Of a DNA stretch of 44,484 nucleotides, positions 16,491 through 24,323 are shown one piece after another; position 1 is the stretch's first letter; each line of letters opens with the position of its first letter. The DNA is from an uncultured Bacteroidales bacterium (GTDB lineage: Bacteria; Bacteroidota; Bacteroidia; Bacteroidales; Bacteroidaceae). The notes below the pieces were generated by a model. That model had not been told where the DNA came from. It saw only the letters and a program-made list of their open reading frames with translations, and made no database searches. The stretch is from positions 1 through 44,484 of the forward strand of contig CACXLY010000037.1 in assembly GCA_902768605.1 (NCBI GenBank). The letters run 5' to 3'. A program made the position numbers and the translations under genes.

Positions 16491-18638
16491 TTATCGTCGC
16501 AGGAGTTCCTTGATGAGATTGCCTGCTTTTCCCCATTTGTCCATGACGAAGAGCATGTAGCGCACATCGACGCCGATGCAGCGCTGCAGGTTGCTGTCGA
16601 ACGAGATGTCGCCCGACATGGCGTCCCAGTTGCCGTCGAAGGCCAGGCCCAGAAGCTCGCCCTTGCCGTTGAACATTGGTGAGCCGGAGTTGCCGCCGGT
16701 GATGTCGTTGTTGGAGAGAAAGCAGAGGTGCATGTCGCCCGTCGTACGGTCGGCGTAGCGCCCCCAGTCGCCCTTCTTCATCAGGGCGATGATGTCGTCC
16801 TCCAGCTTGTAATCCTCTATCTCATTCTGCTTGGCGGCCTTGTCGAGCAGACTCTGTGCGTTGGTATAGTACTGATGATGTACGCCGCCGGCCGTGTAGT
16901 CCTGTATGTATCCGTATGACAGGCGCATCGTGAAGTTGGCGTCACTGTAGTGGGGCGTCTCCTGGTCCATTTCGAGGAGCGCCTGCGTCAGGAGGTGCTC
17001 GTTGAAGTCGATGGTGGTCGATGCCTCGCGGTTCCGTCCGCCTATCTCCTGCATCATGGTCGGGATGTCGCCGGCATAGAGCAGACCGAGGTCGGTGTCG
17101 CGCAGGGTGCTGTCGGCCAAGAGCTTGTCCACGCCGTCGATACTCGTGCAGATGGTCTTTGCGAAGACGTCGTGTGCGTAGGCTGCCTCGTCGCCTCCGT
17201 AGAGGCTGTCGATGGTGTTGTAGCAGCCGGGCCAATAGCGGCGCTCAGTCACCTGCTCGCGGTAGTTCTTCAGTAGGGCGGCCATCGTGGCCTCGTCGAG
17301 CTTGGCGTCGTAATCCTTGAAGAAGGCTTCCATGCGACTACGGACCAGCGCCGCCTCCGTGCTGTCGGCGTCCTGCGGCATCGAGTTGAGCATGTTGGCG
17401 ACGCGATAGAGCTCGATGCCCCGCATGAAGGTCTCGCGGAAGAATCCTGATGCATAGACGCCCTCGCGCCGTTTGCCGTAGGCCTCCTCGAGCTTCTGGA
17501 ACATGTCGCCGAAGCGGGCCTTGAGGTCCTTACGGCCTTCGTACCACTGCCTTATCTTACCCTCGAGCTGCTGCTTCTGCCTGATGACGCCGAGGTCGGC
17601 AATGGCCTTGTTCATGCCGATACTGTTCTTCCAGTAGTTGCTGCTGCCGGCCCACTTGCTGGCATACTTGATGCCGACGGCGCGGTCGGCATCCATGAAG
17701 CGCTTCCACATCTCCTGCTTCTTGCCGCGTACTTGTATCGTGCTGACGTTGATGGCATTGACGCGCTCGTCGATGCCCCAGGAGCTCATGTAGCGACTGG
17801 TGCTGCCGGGGTAGCCGACCGTCATGCAGAAGTCGCCGCTGCGGTAGCCGTCCATGGCGATGCGCGCATAGTTCTGGAGGTGCAGGGGCACGTTCTTGGG
17901 GTCGTAATCTGCGGGCTCGCCGTTTTTGTCGGCATAGATGCGGAACACACTGAAGTCGCACGTCTGTCGCGGCCACATCCAGTTGTCGGTGTCGCCGCCG
18001 AACTTGCCCATCGTCTCTGTAGCCGTGAAGACGAGGCGTATGTCGCGATAGACTTTGTAGTAGCTCACGTAGAAGGCGTTGTTCTCATAGTAGGCCCTGA
18101 CCATGCAGTCGAGGCCGGGATTGGCCTTCCGGAACTCGCGCTCCGCAGCGCCCATGATGCTGTCGGTGTACTGCTTGTCGAGCTCGGCGGTCGACTCGCC
18201 GGGGTGCTCCTCATACACTTTGTTGAGGGCGCGCATGATGCGGCCCGTGCACTCATCCGTCCTTATCAGGAAGCGCACGAAGAGTCCGTCGGCCGGCCGC
18301 TCCTCTTTGCGTGAGCGGGCCACAAAGCCGTTCGTCAGGATGTCGTCCTGAGGCGTCGAGAGTTTCTGTATGGCGCCGTAGCCGCAGTGATGGTTCGTGA
18401 AGACGAGGCCGTCGGCACTGACCACGACGCCCGAGCAGAAGTCGCCGAAATCGACCACGCAGTCCTTGAGGCTCGCGTGCTCGGTGCTGTAGAGTTGGTC
18501 GGGCGTGAGCTGCAGACCGAGACTCTGCATGGCGTCCGCCGTCTTCTCGTCGATACGGTTCAGCATCCACATGCCTTCGTCGGCACGGGACAGGGAGGAA
18601 AGCGCGCACAAGGCAGCGCAAAGGAGGAGTTTCTTCAT
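16491..18638 (-). CDS. S46 family dipeptidyl-peptidase, DPP7 type
   Basis: I place the start at 18638, where MKKLLLCAALCALSSLSRA is a signal peptide; the upstream in-frame extension is coded by tandem repeats. The mature enzyme is periplasmic and removes dipeptides from peptide N-termini, feeding amino-acid fermentation. The catalytic His is in TNHHCGYGAI (residues 83-84), Asp in FGGDTDNWMWPR, and Ser651 in TGGNSGSPM. The residue 18 after the Ser is Gly (LAFDGNW). In Porphyromonas enzymes this position is Gly in DPP7 and Arg in DPP11, so a preference for hydrophobic P1 residues is expected. The size of 715 residues is normal. Confidence 0.93.
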   Translation of the reverse strand: MKKLLLCAALCALSSLSRADEGMWMLNRIDEKTADAMQSLGLQLTPDQLYSTEHASLKDCVVDFGDFCSGVVVSADGLVFTNHHCGYGAIQKLSTPQDDILTNGFVARSRKEERPADGLFVRFLIRTDECTGRIMRALNKVYEEHPGESTAELDKQYTDSIMGAAEREFRKANPGLDCMVRAYYENNAFYVSYYKVYRDIRLVFTATETMGKFGGDTDNWMWPRQTCDFSVFRIYADKNGEPADYDPKNVPLHLQNYARIAMDGYRSGDFCMTVGYPGSTSRYMSSWGIDERVNAINVSTIQVRGKKQEMWKRFMDADRAVGIKYASKWAGSSNYWKNSIGMNKAIADLGVIRQKQQLEGKIRQWYEGRKDLKARFGDMFQKLEEAYGKRREGVYASGFFRETFMRGIELYRVANMLNSMPQDADSTEAALVRSRMEAFFKDYDAKLDEATMAALLKNYREQVTERRYWPGCYNTIDSLYGGDEAAYAHDVFAKTICTSIDGVDKLLADSTLRDTDLGLLYAGDIPTMMQEIGGRNREASTTIDFNEHLLTQALLEMDQETPHYSDANFTMRLSYGYIQDYTAGGVHHQYYTNAQSLLDKAAKQNEIEDYKLEDDIIALMKKGDWGRYADRTTGDMHLCFLSNNDITGGNSGSPMFNGKGELLGLAFDGNWDAMSGDISFDSNLQRCIGVDVRYMLFVMDKWGKAGNLIKELLRR

Positions 18639-18691
18639 GTTATGTGATGTTGTTTGTTTCTGGTGAATATATGTGTCGTGAGGCGTCGGCT

Positions 18692-18779
18692 GTTCCTTGC
18701 TGTGGCGTCGGGCGTTCCTTGCTGTAGCGTCGGGCGTTCCTTGCTGTGGCATCGGGCGTTCCTTGCTGTGGCGTCGAAT
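18692..18779. repeat. 22-bp tandem repeat, four units
   Basis: GTTCCTTGCTGTGGCGTCGG recurs at 18692, 18714, 18736 and 18758, exactly 22 bp apart, with one or two base changes per unit. It lies 54 bases upstream of the S46 peptidase start, between it and the DEAD-helicase stop. It would be in the leader or the upstream region of the peptidase gene. Confidence 0.85.
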
Positions 18780-18780
18780 T

Positions 18781-18845
18781 CCCCCTAAAGGGGGTTAGGG
18801 GGTCCCTCTGTCGCAGGGGGTGTCCGCTCGGGTGGGGGAGGGCCG
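18781..18845 (-). repeat. Degenerate intergenic copy of the GACCC palindromic element
   Basis: The minus strand contains GACCCCCTAACCCCCTTTAG followed by four G residues, matching the first half of the element in rmlD (GACCCTCTCTAACTCCCCCT...). The other half is eroded into a G/C-rich run. It is in a gap and not in a gene, and directly abuts the 22-bp repeats. Confidence 0.6.
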
Positions 18846-18851
18846 TCGCCG

Positions 18852-20840
18852 TTACTTCTTCTTAGGCTTTCGCCTTGCCCAGCCCTCCTCGCTGAAGTCG
18901 GGAATCTCGCCCTTCAGTTCGTTCTTCTTCGAGGGTTTGTCGGGATGGAGGAACTTCATCCAGTCCTCCTTCTTGTATTTCTTGCCGCGAGGCGCCGTGT
19001 AGCCCCTCTCCTCGCGCGTCGGCTTGGTGCGCTTTTCGCGCATCGGTGCCTCAGCTTTCCGCGCCGGCGCCTTGGGCTTCAGCGGCTTCTGCCGTTGTGC
19101 TGCGGGCTTCTCCCCGCGGTTAGAGGGCCGCCTTCTTCCCTCCTCCTCTGTGGAGGCGCCGGCTGATGGGGCGTCAGTCGAGATGTCGCACACCACGCTT
19201 CTCCCCTTCACCGTCACGCCGTGCTTCAAGCCTTTCAGCACGCGGTTCAGGTCATCCTGCTTGACCTCGATGAACGAGAAGTTCTTCATCAAATCAATCC
19301 GCCCGACGGCCACTTTGTCGCCCTGCACGTTCTTGTTGATGAGGCCGATGATTTCGCGGGCATACATGCCGTCTATCTTGCCAACGTTGAGGAAGAGACG
19401 TACGTAGCCTTCCTCGGCCGTCCTTCGCTTGTCGCGCGAACGCGATGGCTTTTCTCCCTCTTGGGGCGACGTGAGCGGGGCCTCCACGGCGTAGTATTGC
19501 AGGAAGCGGCCGAACTCGCGCGACAGCACGCGCTTGATGAGGTCGGTCTTGTCGAGCCACTCCCAGCGCTTCTGCACCTCGTCCATGAAGGGTGCAATCT
19601 CCTCCTCGTCCACCTCGATGCGTTCTATGTCGTCGATGACGTGATAGAGTTGCTTCGTGCAGATGTCGCGCGGTTCGGGCAGCGTGCCTTGCTCGAAGGT
19701 CTTCTGTATCTCCTTTTCTATCTGTTTTATCTTGCTGCGTTCGCGCATGCCGATGATGCAGATGCTCGTGCCTTTCTTGCCGGCGCGGCCCGTTCGGCCG
19801 GAGCGATGCGTGTAGTACTCCACGTCGTCGGGCATGCCGAAGTTGATGACGTGCGTCAGGTCGTCAACGTCGAGACCGCGAGCCGCTACGTCGGTCGCCA
19901 CGAGCAGCTGGATGCGGTGGCGGCGGAACTTCTGCATCGTCAGCTCGCGCTGCTGCTGCGAGAGCTCGCCGTGCAGGGCGTCGGCGTTGTAGCCGTCGCG
20001 AATCAGGTTGTCTGCCACCTCCTGTGTCTCCAGGCGCGTCCGGCAGAAGATGATGGCGTAGATGCGCGGGTAGTAGTCCACGACACGTTTCAGGGCGAGG
20101 TACTTGTCTCGCGCGTGTACCATGTAATATATATGGTTGACGTTCTCGGCTCCTTCGTTGCGGCTGCCCACTTGTATCTGCTTGGCGTCTGTCAGATAAT
20201 GCTGTGCGATGCGCTCTATCTCCTGGCTCATCGTGGCACTGAAGAGCAGCGTGCGGTGCTGGCTTGGGATGCCTGCGAGGATGCTGTCCAGCTCCTCCTG
20301 GAAACCCATCGAGAGCATCTCGTCGGCCTCGTCGAGGACAACGTACTGCACCTTCGAGAGGTCCGCCACACCGCGGTTCATCAAGTCCATGAGGCGTCCG
20401 GGCGTTGCCACGATGATGTCGACGCCGTGCTTCAGAGCGCGTATCTGCGGCTCTATGTTTGAACCGCCATAGACGGCCAGGATGTTGATTTCGGGCAGGT
20501 ATTTGCTGAAGCCCTCCATGTCGTCCGCAATCTGCAGGCACAGCTCGCGCGTCGGGCTGAGGATGACGATAGACCCACCCCGTCCCTCCCTTAAAGGGAG
20601 GGTGTCATTTCCTGAGTCCTCTCCCTTTAAGGGAGAGTTAGAGAGGGTCCTCTGCAGCAGCGGCAGTCCGTAGGCCGCCGTCTTGCCCGTGCCGGTCTGT
20701 GCCAAGGCAACAAGGTCGGTGTCGTTATTCAACAAATAAGGAATCACTTCCTCCTGCACGGGCATCGGATGCTCGTAGCCCAGTTCTTCAATGGCTTGCA
20801 GCAGAGGCTCCGCAAGGCCCAGTTCATTAAAATTCTTCAT
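18852..20840 (-). CDS. DEAD-box RNA helicase with DbpA-type RNA-binding domain
   Basis: The 662-residue protein is a DeaD/CsdA-like helicase. Motif I AQTGTGKT (47-54), PTRELCLQIA, DEAD in VVLDEADEMLSMGF, SAT in LLFSATMS, and HRSGRTGRAGKKG are intact. A DbpA RNA-binding module follows (YVRLFLNVGKIDGMYAREI, then NFSFIEV), and the tail is Lys/Arg-rich and disordered. It probably remodels rRNA or structured mRNA. Residues about 64-90 (TLSNSPLKGE...LPLREGRGGS) come from a palindromic element inserted between motif I and motif Ia. The -7 box of its promoter is seven bases before the ATG, so its leader would be nearly absent. Confidence 0.94.
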   Translation of the reverse strand: MKNFNELGLAEPLLQAIEELGYEHPMPVQEEVIPYLLNNDTDLVALAQTGTGKTAAYGLPLLQRTLSNSPLKGEDSGNDTLPLREGRGGSIVILSPTRELCLQIADDMEGFSKYLPEINILAVYGGSNIEPQIRALKHGVDIIVATPGRLMDLMNRGVADLSKVQYVVLDEADEMLSMGFQEELDSILAGIPSQHRTLLFSATMSQEIERIAQHYLTDAKQIQVGSRNEGAENVNHIYYMVHARDKYLALKRVVDYYPRIYAIIFCRTRLETQEVADNLIRDGYNADALHGELSQQQRELTMQKFRRHRIQLLVATDVAARGLDVDDLTHVINFGMPDDVEYYTHRSGRTGRAGKKGTSICIIGMRERSKIKQIEKEIQKTFEQGTLPEPRDICTKQLYHVIDDIERIEVDEEEIAPFMDEVQKRWEWLDKTDLIKRVLSREFGRFLQYYAVEAPLTSPQEGEKPSRSRDKRRTAEEGYVRLFLNVGKIDGMYAREIIGLINKNVQGDKVAVGRIDLMKNFSFIEVKQDDLNRVLKGLKHGVTVKGRSVVCDISTDAPSAGASTEEEGRRRPSNRGEKPAAQRQKPLKPKAPARKAEAPMREKRTKPTREERGYTAPRGKKYKKEDWMKFLHPDKPSKKNELKGEIPDFSEEGWARRKPKKK
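20572..20649 (-). repeat. In-frame palindromic coding element (inside the DEAD-helicase gene)
   Basis: The element is 78 bp (26 codons), running on the coding strand from GACCCTCTCTAACTC to GGGTGGGTC. It has two dyads, CTCTCCCTTAAAGGGAGAG and CCCTCCCTTTAAGGGAGGG type. It matches the rmlD copy in order, orientation and reading frame, and encodes TLSNSPLKGEDSGND then TLPLREGRGGS. Confidence 0.85.
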
Positions 20841-20847
20841 ATCGGGC

Positions 20848-20909
20848 GCAAAATTACAAAGAAATTAAGAATTAAGGAAGAAGAATTGCGAATTATTTTG
20901 TACTTTTGC
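20848..20909. promoter_or_regulatory. Back-to-back promoters with almost no leaders (DEAD helicase / patatin)
   Basis: On the minus strand TAATTTTGC (20848-20856) stands 7 bases before the helicase ATG (20840). On the plus strand TACTTTTGC (20901-20909) stands 4 bases before the patatin ATG (20914). Only 44 bases separate the two -7 boxes, so their -33 regions must overlap and the two genes may compete. If transcription starts the usual distance after the box, both mRNAs begin at or very near the AUG. Confidence 0.65.
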
Positions 20910-20913
20910 ATTG

Positions 20914-21756
20914 ATGAAGACAGGATTGGTACTTGAAGGCGGCGGGATGCGCGGCTTGTTTACGGCTGGCGTGATGGACGTGATGATGGAGCACGGCATC
21001 CGTTTCGACGGCATTGTGGGCGTGTCGGCAGGTGCCTCGTTCGGCTGCAACTACAAGTCGCATCAGCCGGGGCGTGTGCTTCGCTACAACATTCGCTTCA
21101 AGGACGATCCGCGCTACATGGGCCTGCGCAGCCTGCTCCGTACGGGCGACCTCGTCGCTGCGAAGTTCAGCTACCACACCTTGCCCAACGAGCTCGACCT
21201 CTTCGACTACGAGACCTACAACAGCGACCCTGCCGAGTTCCACGTCGTCTGCACGGATGTCCTGACGGGCGAACCCGTCTATCATCGCATTGACTACATG
21301 GACGATGAGGGCCTCGAATGGATTCGCGCCTCTGCCTCAATGCCTCTTGTGTCGCGCCCCGTCAGCCTCGGCGGACACCTTCTGCTCGACGGCGGCATGA
21401 GCGACTCCATTCCCCTCCGCTACTTCCAGGAGCAGGGCTTCGAGCGCAATGTGGTCATCCTGACGCAACCCAAAGGCTTCTATAAGAAGCGCACAAAGCT
21501 TATGCCGCTCTTCCATCTGTTTATGCGTCGCTATCCTGCCATCGTGCAGGCCATGTCGCGAAGGCATCTGATGTACAACGACGAGCTTTCCTACCTCGCA
21601 GAGCAGGAGCGGCAGGGCAGCATCCTTCTCATCTACCCGCAGGATGCGTTGCCCATCGGTCGCACCGAACAGGACGAGGCCAAGATGCGCCGTATCTATG
21701 CGATGGGAAGGGCAAAGGCGGAGGAGATGCTGAGCGAGATAAAGGCGTTCGTGTGA
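20914..21756 (+). CDS. Patatin-family phospholipase
   Basis: The 280-residue protein has the patatin oxyanion-hole motif LEGGGMRGLF at its very N-terminus, the nucleophile elbow GVSAGAS (about residues 42-48) and the catalytic Asp in LLDGGMSDSIP. It belongs to the cytoplasmic bacterial patatin group that hydrolyses acyl lipids (about 280-300 residues); there is no signal peptide. ATG 20914 is required because the glycine-rich motif starts at residue 8. It converges on the Nudix gene with only two bases between the stops. Confidence 0.92.
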   Translation: MKTGLVLEGGGMRGLFTAGVMDVMMEHGIRFDGIVGVSAGASFGCNYKSHQPGRVLRYNIRFKDDPRYMGLRSLLRTGDLVAAKFSYHTLPNELDLFDYETYNSDPAEFHVVCTDVLTGEPVYHRIDYMDDEGLEWIRASASMPLVSRPVSLGGHLLLDGGMSDSIPLRYFQEQGFERNVVILTQPKGFYKKRTKLMPLFHLFMRRYPAIVQAMSRRHLMYNDELSYLAEQERQGSILLIYPQDALPIGRTEQDEAKMRRIYAMGRAKAEEMLSEIKAFV

Positions 21757-21758
21757 CG

Positions 21759-22157
21759 TTACGTCGTCAGCTTTTTTACGACAAGAACATCGGCCGGGAG
21801 CCACTGCACGCTGTCCAGCTCGTCCGTCGCGAGCCAGCGTGCCGCCTCGTGTTCGTTGAGGTGGAGCCCCTCTGTCAGCAAAGAGCAGAGGTAACAATGC
21901 ATCGTGAGGTGGAAGGCCGGGTAAGTGTAGTGCACGGTGCAAAGGAACTCGTCGACGCTGATTTCCGTTGACAGTTCCTCGCGAATCTCGCGCTTCAGGG
22001 CTTGCGGCGGCGTTTCCCCCGCTTCCATTTTCCCGCCGGGAAACTCCCACCAGTCCTTCCAGTCGCCATAGCCTCGCTGCGTCGCAAAGACCTTATTGTC
22101 CTTTCGGATAATCGCGGCAACGACCTCGATGCTTTTCTTCGCTTCTCCTGACGCCAT
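21759..22157 (-). CDS. Nudix hydrolase, MutT-like (8-oxo-dGTP diphosphatase type)
   Basis: The 132-residue protein has a complete Nudix box, GGKMEAGETPPQALKREI followed by REEL, which fits GX5EX7REUXEEXGU. WWEFPGGK precedes it and the N-terminal strand is VVAAIIRKDNKVFATQRGYG. The arrangement is that of MutT enzymes, which remove oxidised dGTP before replication. The substrate is an inference. It starts four bases after the stop of the serine hydrolase gene and is likely transcribed with it. Confidence 0.9.
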   Translation of the reverse strand: MASGEAKKSIEVVAAIIRKDNKVFATQRGYGDWKDWWEFPGGKMEAGETPPQALKREIREELSTEISVDEFLCTVHYTYPAFHLTMHCYLCSLLTEGLHLNEHEAARWLATDELDSVQWLPADVLVVKKLTT

Positions 22158-22161
22158 TTTT

Positions 22162-23226
22162 CTACTTTAGAGCCGGAAGGATATGGTCCCAGATGAGGTT
22201 CTGCTCGGCCTGCATGTCGTTCAGGTCGGCAGTGTTGATGACGACGGCATCCTTCTCGGGGATGACGATGATGTACTGTCCGCCGGCACCATCGGCACGG
22301 AAGGCGCCATGACGGCAGCGCCACACCTGATAGCCGTAGCCCTGCACCCAGTCGCTGTTCTCCGGCGTCAGTCCGCTTTCAGCCAGCTTGTCTGCCCTGA
22401 CCCACGAGGGCTGGCAGGGAACTTGCTTGCGCGTCATCTCCGTGACATAGCTTTCGGGCAGCACCTGCTTGCCTTTCCATTTCCCTTCCTGGAGCAGCAG
22501 CTGACCCATCTTGGCCAGGTCCTCCGTCTTCAGGTAGAGTCCCCAGCCGCCACAGTTGATGCCTTGCGGGCTCTCGTCCCAGCGAGGCGCCTCGATGTCG
22601 AGAGGGTCGAAGAGGCGAGGCTGCAGGTAGTCGACGACCTTCTGCCCCGTCACCTTCTGCACGATGGCGGAGAGCATATAGGTGCCCATGCTGTTGTAGC
22701 AGAAATACGTACCCGGCTCGTGCTCCACAGGCCAGGCCAGGAACGTCCTGACCCACGTGTCGCCCTCTCTCTTGCGCGACGGCTCGGTGTCGTGCCCGCA
22801 GTTCATCGTCAGCAGATTGCGAATGGTGACCTTCTTCAGGTTTTCCGAAGGCGAGGCGGGCACGTCGTCGGGGAAGAAGGAAACCAATTTGTCGTCGAGC
22901 GACAGCAGACCTTCCTCGATGGCTAATCCCACGGCCGCCGAGGTGAATGTCTTGCTCACGCTGTTCAGCACATGCGGCTTCTGAGCCTCGCCGCCATTCA
23001 GCCACTTCTCGTATCTCACTTTCCCGTGCTGCACGACCATTACGCTTTGGATGTTCAGCTTCTGCTCGCTGGCGCTTTGAAGATAACTCTCCATGGCTGC
23101 CTCCAGAGTGCTGCCGGCTTTCGCACGCTTCATCGTACTTGCCTTCGAGGGCTTGAGTGCGCTGCCATACAGGCAGCAAAGAGAGAAGAGGACGCTGAGT
23201 CCGAGTCGATAAGTGAAATGTTTCAT
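22162..23226 (-). CDS. Exported beta-lactamase-fold serine hydrolase (class C/PBP-like)
   Basis: The 354-residue protein has a signal peptide (MKHFTYRLGLSVLFSLCCLYGSA). It has the SxxK motif in NSVSKTFTSAAVG, the YxN-like segment CYNSMGTYMLSAI, and WGLYLKTEDLAKMGQLLL typical of the beta-lactamase/D-aminopeptidase family. It probably acts in the periplasm on an ester or peptide substrate. True antibiotic hydrolysis cannot be judged from sequence; most chromosomal members of this group are esterases or peptidases. It is followed directly by the Nudix gene. Confidence 0.88.
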   Translation of the reverse strand: MKHFTYRLGLSVLFSLCCLYGSALKPSKASTMKRAKAGSTLEAAMESYLQSASEQKLNIQSVMVVQHGKVRYEKWLNGGEAQKPHVLNSVSKTFTSAAVGLAIEEGLLSLDDKLVSFFPDDVPASPSENLKKVTIRNLLTMNCGHDTEPSRKREGDTWVRTFLAWPVEHEPGTYFCYNSMGTYMLSAIVQKVTGQKVVDYLQPRLFDPLDIEAPRWDESPQGINCGGWGLYLKTEDLAKMGQLLLQEGKWKGKQVLPESYVTEMTRKQVPCQPSWVRADKLAESGLTPENSDWVQGYGYQVWRCRHGAFRADGAGGQYIIVIPEKDAVVINTADLNDMQAEQNLIWDHILPALK

Positions 23227-23265
23227 ACGTAAGAATGCTGTTAAAACGTTGTCGAATGAGAGAGG

Positions 23266-23391
23266 CTACTGGTTCTTCCGCTTCTTCATCTCGAGGATGA
23301 GGCTCAGGACAGCGATGACGATGCCCGCGATGCCCACAGCGAGCACAATGAGGTTATAGTTCTCCTTTGCCCAGGTGATGATTGCTTCCAT
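23266..23391 (-). CDS. 41-residue single-pass membrane peptide
   Basis: The start at 23391 gives MEAIITWAKENYNLIVLAVG and a hydrophobic run IAGIVIAVLSLILEM before a basic end KKRKNQ. This is a short amphipathic N-terminus, one membrane helix and a positively charged C-terminus. A promoter -7 box 17 bases upstream (23409-23417) supports this start and independent transcription. I do not recognise the family. It resembles small membrane stress or regulatory peptides only in general form. Confidence 0.6.
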   Translation of the reverse strand: MEAIITWAKENYNLIVLAVGIAGIVIAVLSLILEMKKRKNQ

Positions 23392-23408
23392 GTTCTGCCT
23401 TTTTGTTT

Positions 23409-23417
23409 GCAAAGTTA
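23409..23417 (-). promoter_or_regulatory. -7 box for the 41-residue peptide gene (TAACTTTGC)
   Basis: The minus strand reads TAACTTTGC, a full consensus match, 17 bases before the ATG at 23391. A second, weaker TAACTTTGA occurs on the same strand near 23498-23506. Confidence 0.65.
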
Positions 23418-23601
23418 CGAATAAGTGAGCGAAACGCAAAAGAAAAAAAGATTTTTTTTTGTTTTGCGCTTCCGAACGAGAGTAAGTTCGACGTCCGTCA
23501 AAGTTACGAAGAATAATTGAAAGTAAGGACAATGCAGGAATAAAAACGTAAAGTTTTCAAGCATTCCTGCGCAAGTGTGCACCTTATTCAATAATATTTC
23601 G

Positions 23602-23610
23602 TATCTTTGC
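23602..23610 (+). promoter_or_regulatory. -7 box for the DUF4468 gene (TATCTTTGC)
   Basis: TATCTTTGC is a full consensus match, 21 bases before the ATG at 23632. Together with the minus-strand box at 23409-23417 it shows that the 240-base gap holds two diverging promoters. The gap otherwise contains A/T-rich sequence without visible structure. Confidence 0.7.
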
Positions 23611-23631
23611 AGAGCAAAACGCGATTCGATT

Positions 23632-24132
23632 ATGAAGTGCATTCGACTTTTCGTGCTGCTCGGTGCGGCACTGTTCTGCAGCTTGCAGACAATGGGGCAG
23701 GTGATGAAGGCTGCCGACCTGGAGAAATATGCCAAACAGAAATACGGCGACAAGTGGGTGGATGCTGCCAGGAACATCGCTTCGGGGCTGACGCTTGACA
23801 AGAACGAGAGCCTGACCTACCAGGAGGTGATACAGGCGCCGGGTAAGACGAAACAACAGCTCTACGTGGCCTTGAACTACTGGGTGACAGCGACATTCAA
23901 GGACAAACAGGCCATCACGCTCAACGACAAAGATGCAGGCTGCATCATCGTCAGCTCGAGCATCGACGGCATTGCCGACCACACCGGGACGGTGAACCGC
24001 TACGTTGTGAGCATCACGCCTATCATCCGCCTCGACATCAAAGACGAGAAGGTGAGGGTGACCTACACCGTGCAGAACTACGACATCTTGAAGGCCGACG
24101 ATGCACGACAAGACCGACCGCCGCCTCTTTGA
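23632..24132 (+). CDS. DUF4468-type exported protein, N-terminal part of a frameshifted gene
   Basis: The start at 23632 gives the signal peptide MKCIRLFVLLGAALFCSLQTMGQ. The body (LTYQEVIQAPGKTKQQLYVA, NYWVTATFK, then VNRYVVSITPIIRLDIKDEKVRVTYTVQNYDI) matches the Bacteroidota DUF4468 family with its TBP-like fold. After NYDILKADDA the frame runs into RQDRPPPL and stops. The expected continuation (HYPFVEKDAQKR...) is present in the next frame (24101-24301), so the gene appears to be broken by a single-base indel near 24095-24115. The combined length of 670 bases is one more than a multiple of three. Confidence 0.75.
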   Translation: MKCIRLFVLLGAALFCSLQTMGQVMKAADLEKYAKQKYGDKWVDAARNIASGLTLDKNESLTYQEVIQAPGKTKQQLYVALNYWVTATFKDKQAITLNDKDAGCIIVSSSIDGIADHTGTVNRYVVSITPIIRLDIKDEKVRVTYTVQNYDILKADDARQDRPPPL

Positions 24133-24301
24133 CGAGCAGTGGGAGATAGCCAAGCACTATCCTTTCGTCGAGAAGGACGCGCAGAAGCGTACCTGCTCGA
24201 AGGCCCTCGTGATGACCCACGCCTACTCCAACGCCATCCTCGACAAGGTGGGCGAGGCCATCAAGAACGGCATGGTAGGCAACGAAGACGACGACTGGTG
24301 A
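24101..24301 (+). CDS. C-terminal part of the frameshifted DUF4468 gene
   Basis: This 66-codon frame (RRLFDEQWEIAKHYPFVEKD, AQKRTCSKALVMTHAYSNA, then GNEDDDW) has the look of the DUF4468 C-terminus, including the acidic end. It overlaps the first part by 32 bases in a different frame. It has no signal peptide and is unlikely to be made alone in a useful form. Either the gene is a recent pseudogene, the ribosome shifts frame here, or the sequence has an error. Confidence 0.6.
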   Translation: MHDKTDRRLFDEQWEIAKHYPFVEKDAQKRTCSKALVMTHAYSNAILDKVGEAIKNGMVGNEDDDW

Positions 24302-24323
24302 TTGTTTAACCCTGTTTAGCCAA

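Noticed and set aside
19221..20462. A 413-codon plus-strand open frame opposite the DEAD-helicase gene
   Set aside because: Antisense of conserved helicase motifs; no independent support.
22162..23226. True class C beta-lactamase
   Set aside because: The SxxK serine motif and fold fit, but the same features occur in esterases and D-aminopeptidases of this family; nothing here shows antibiotic hydrolysis.
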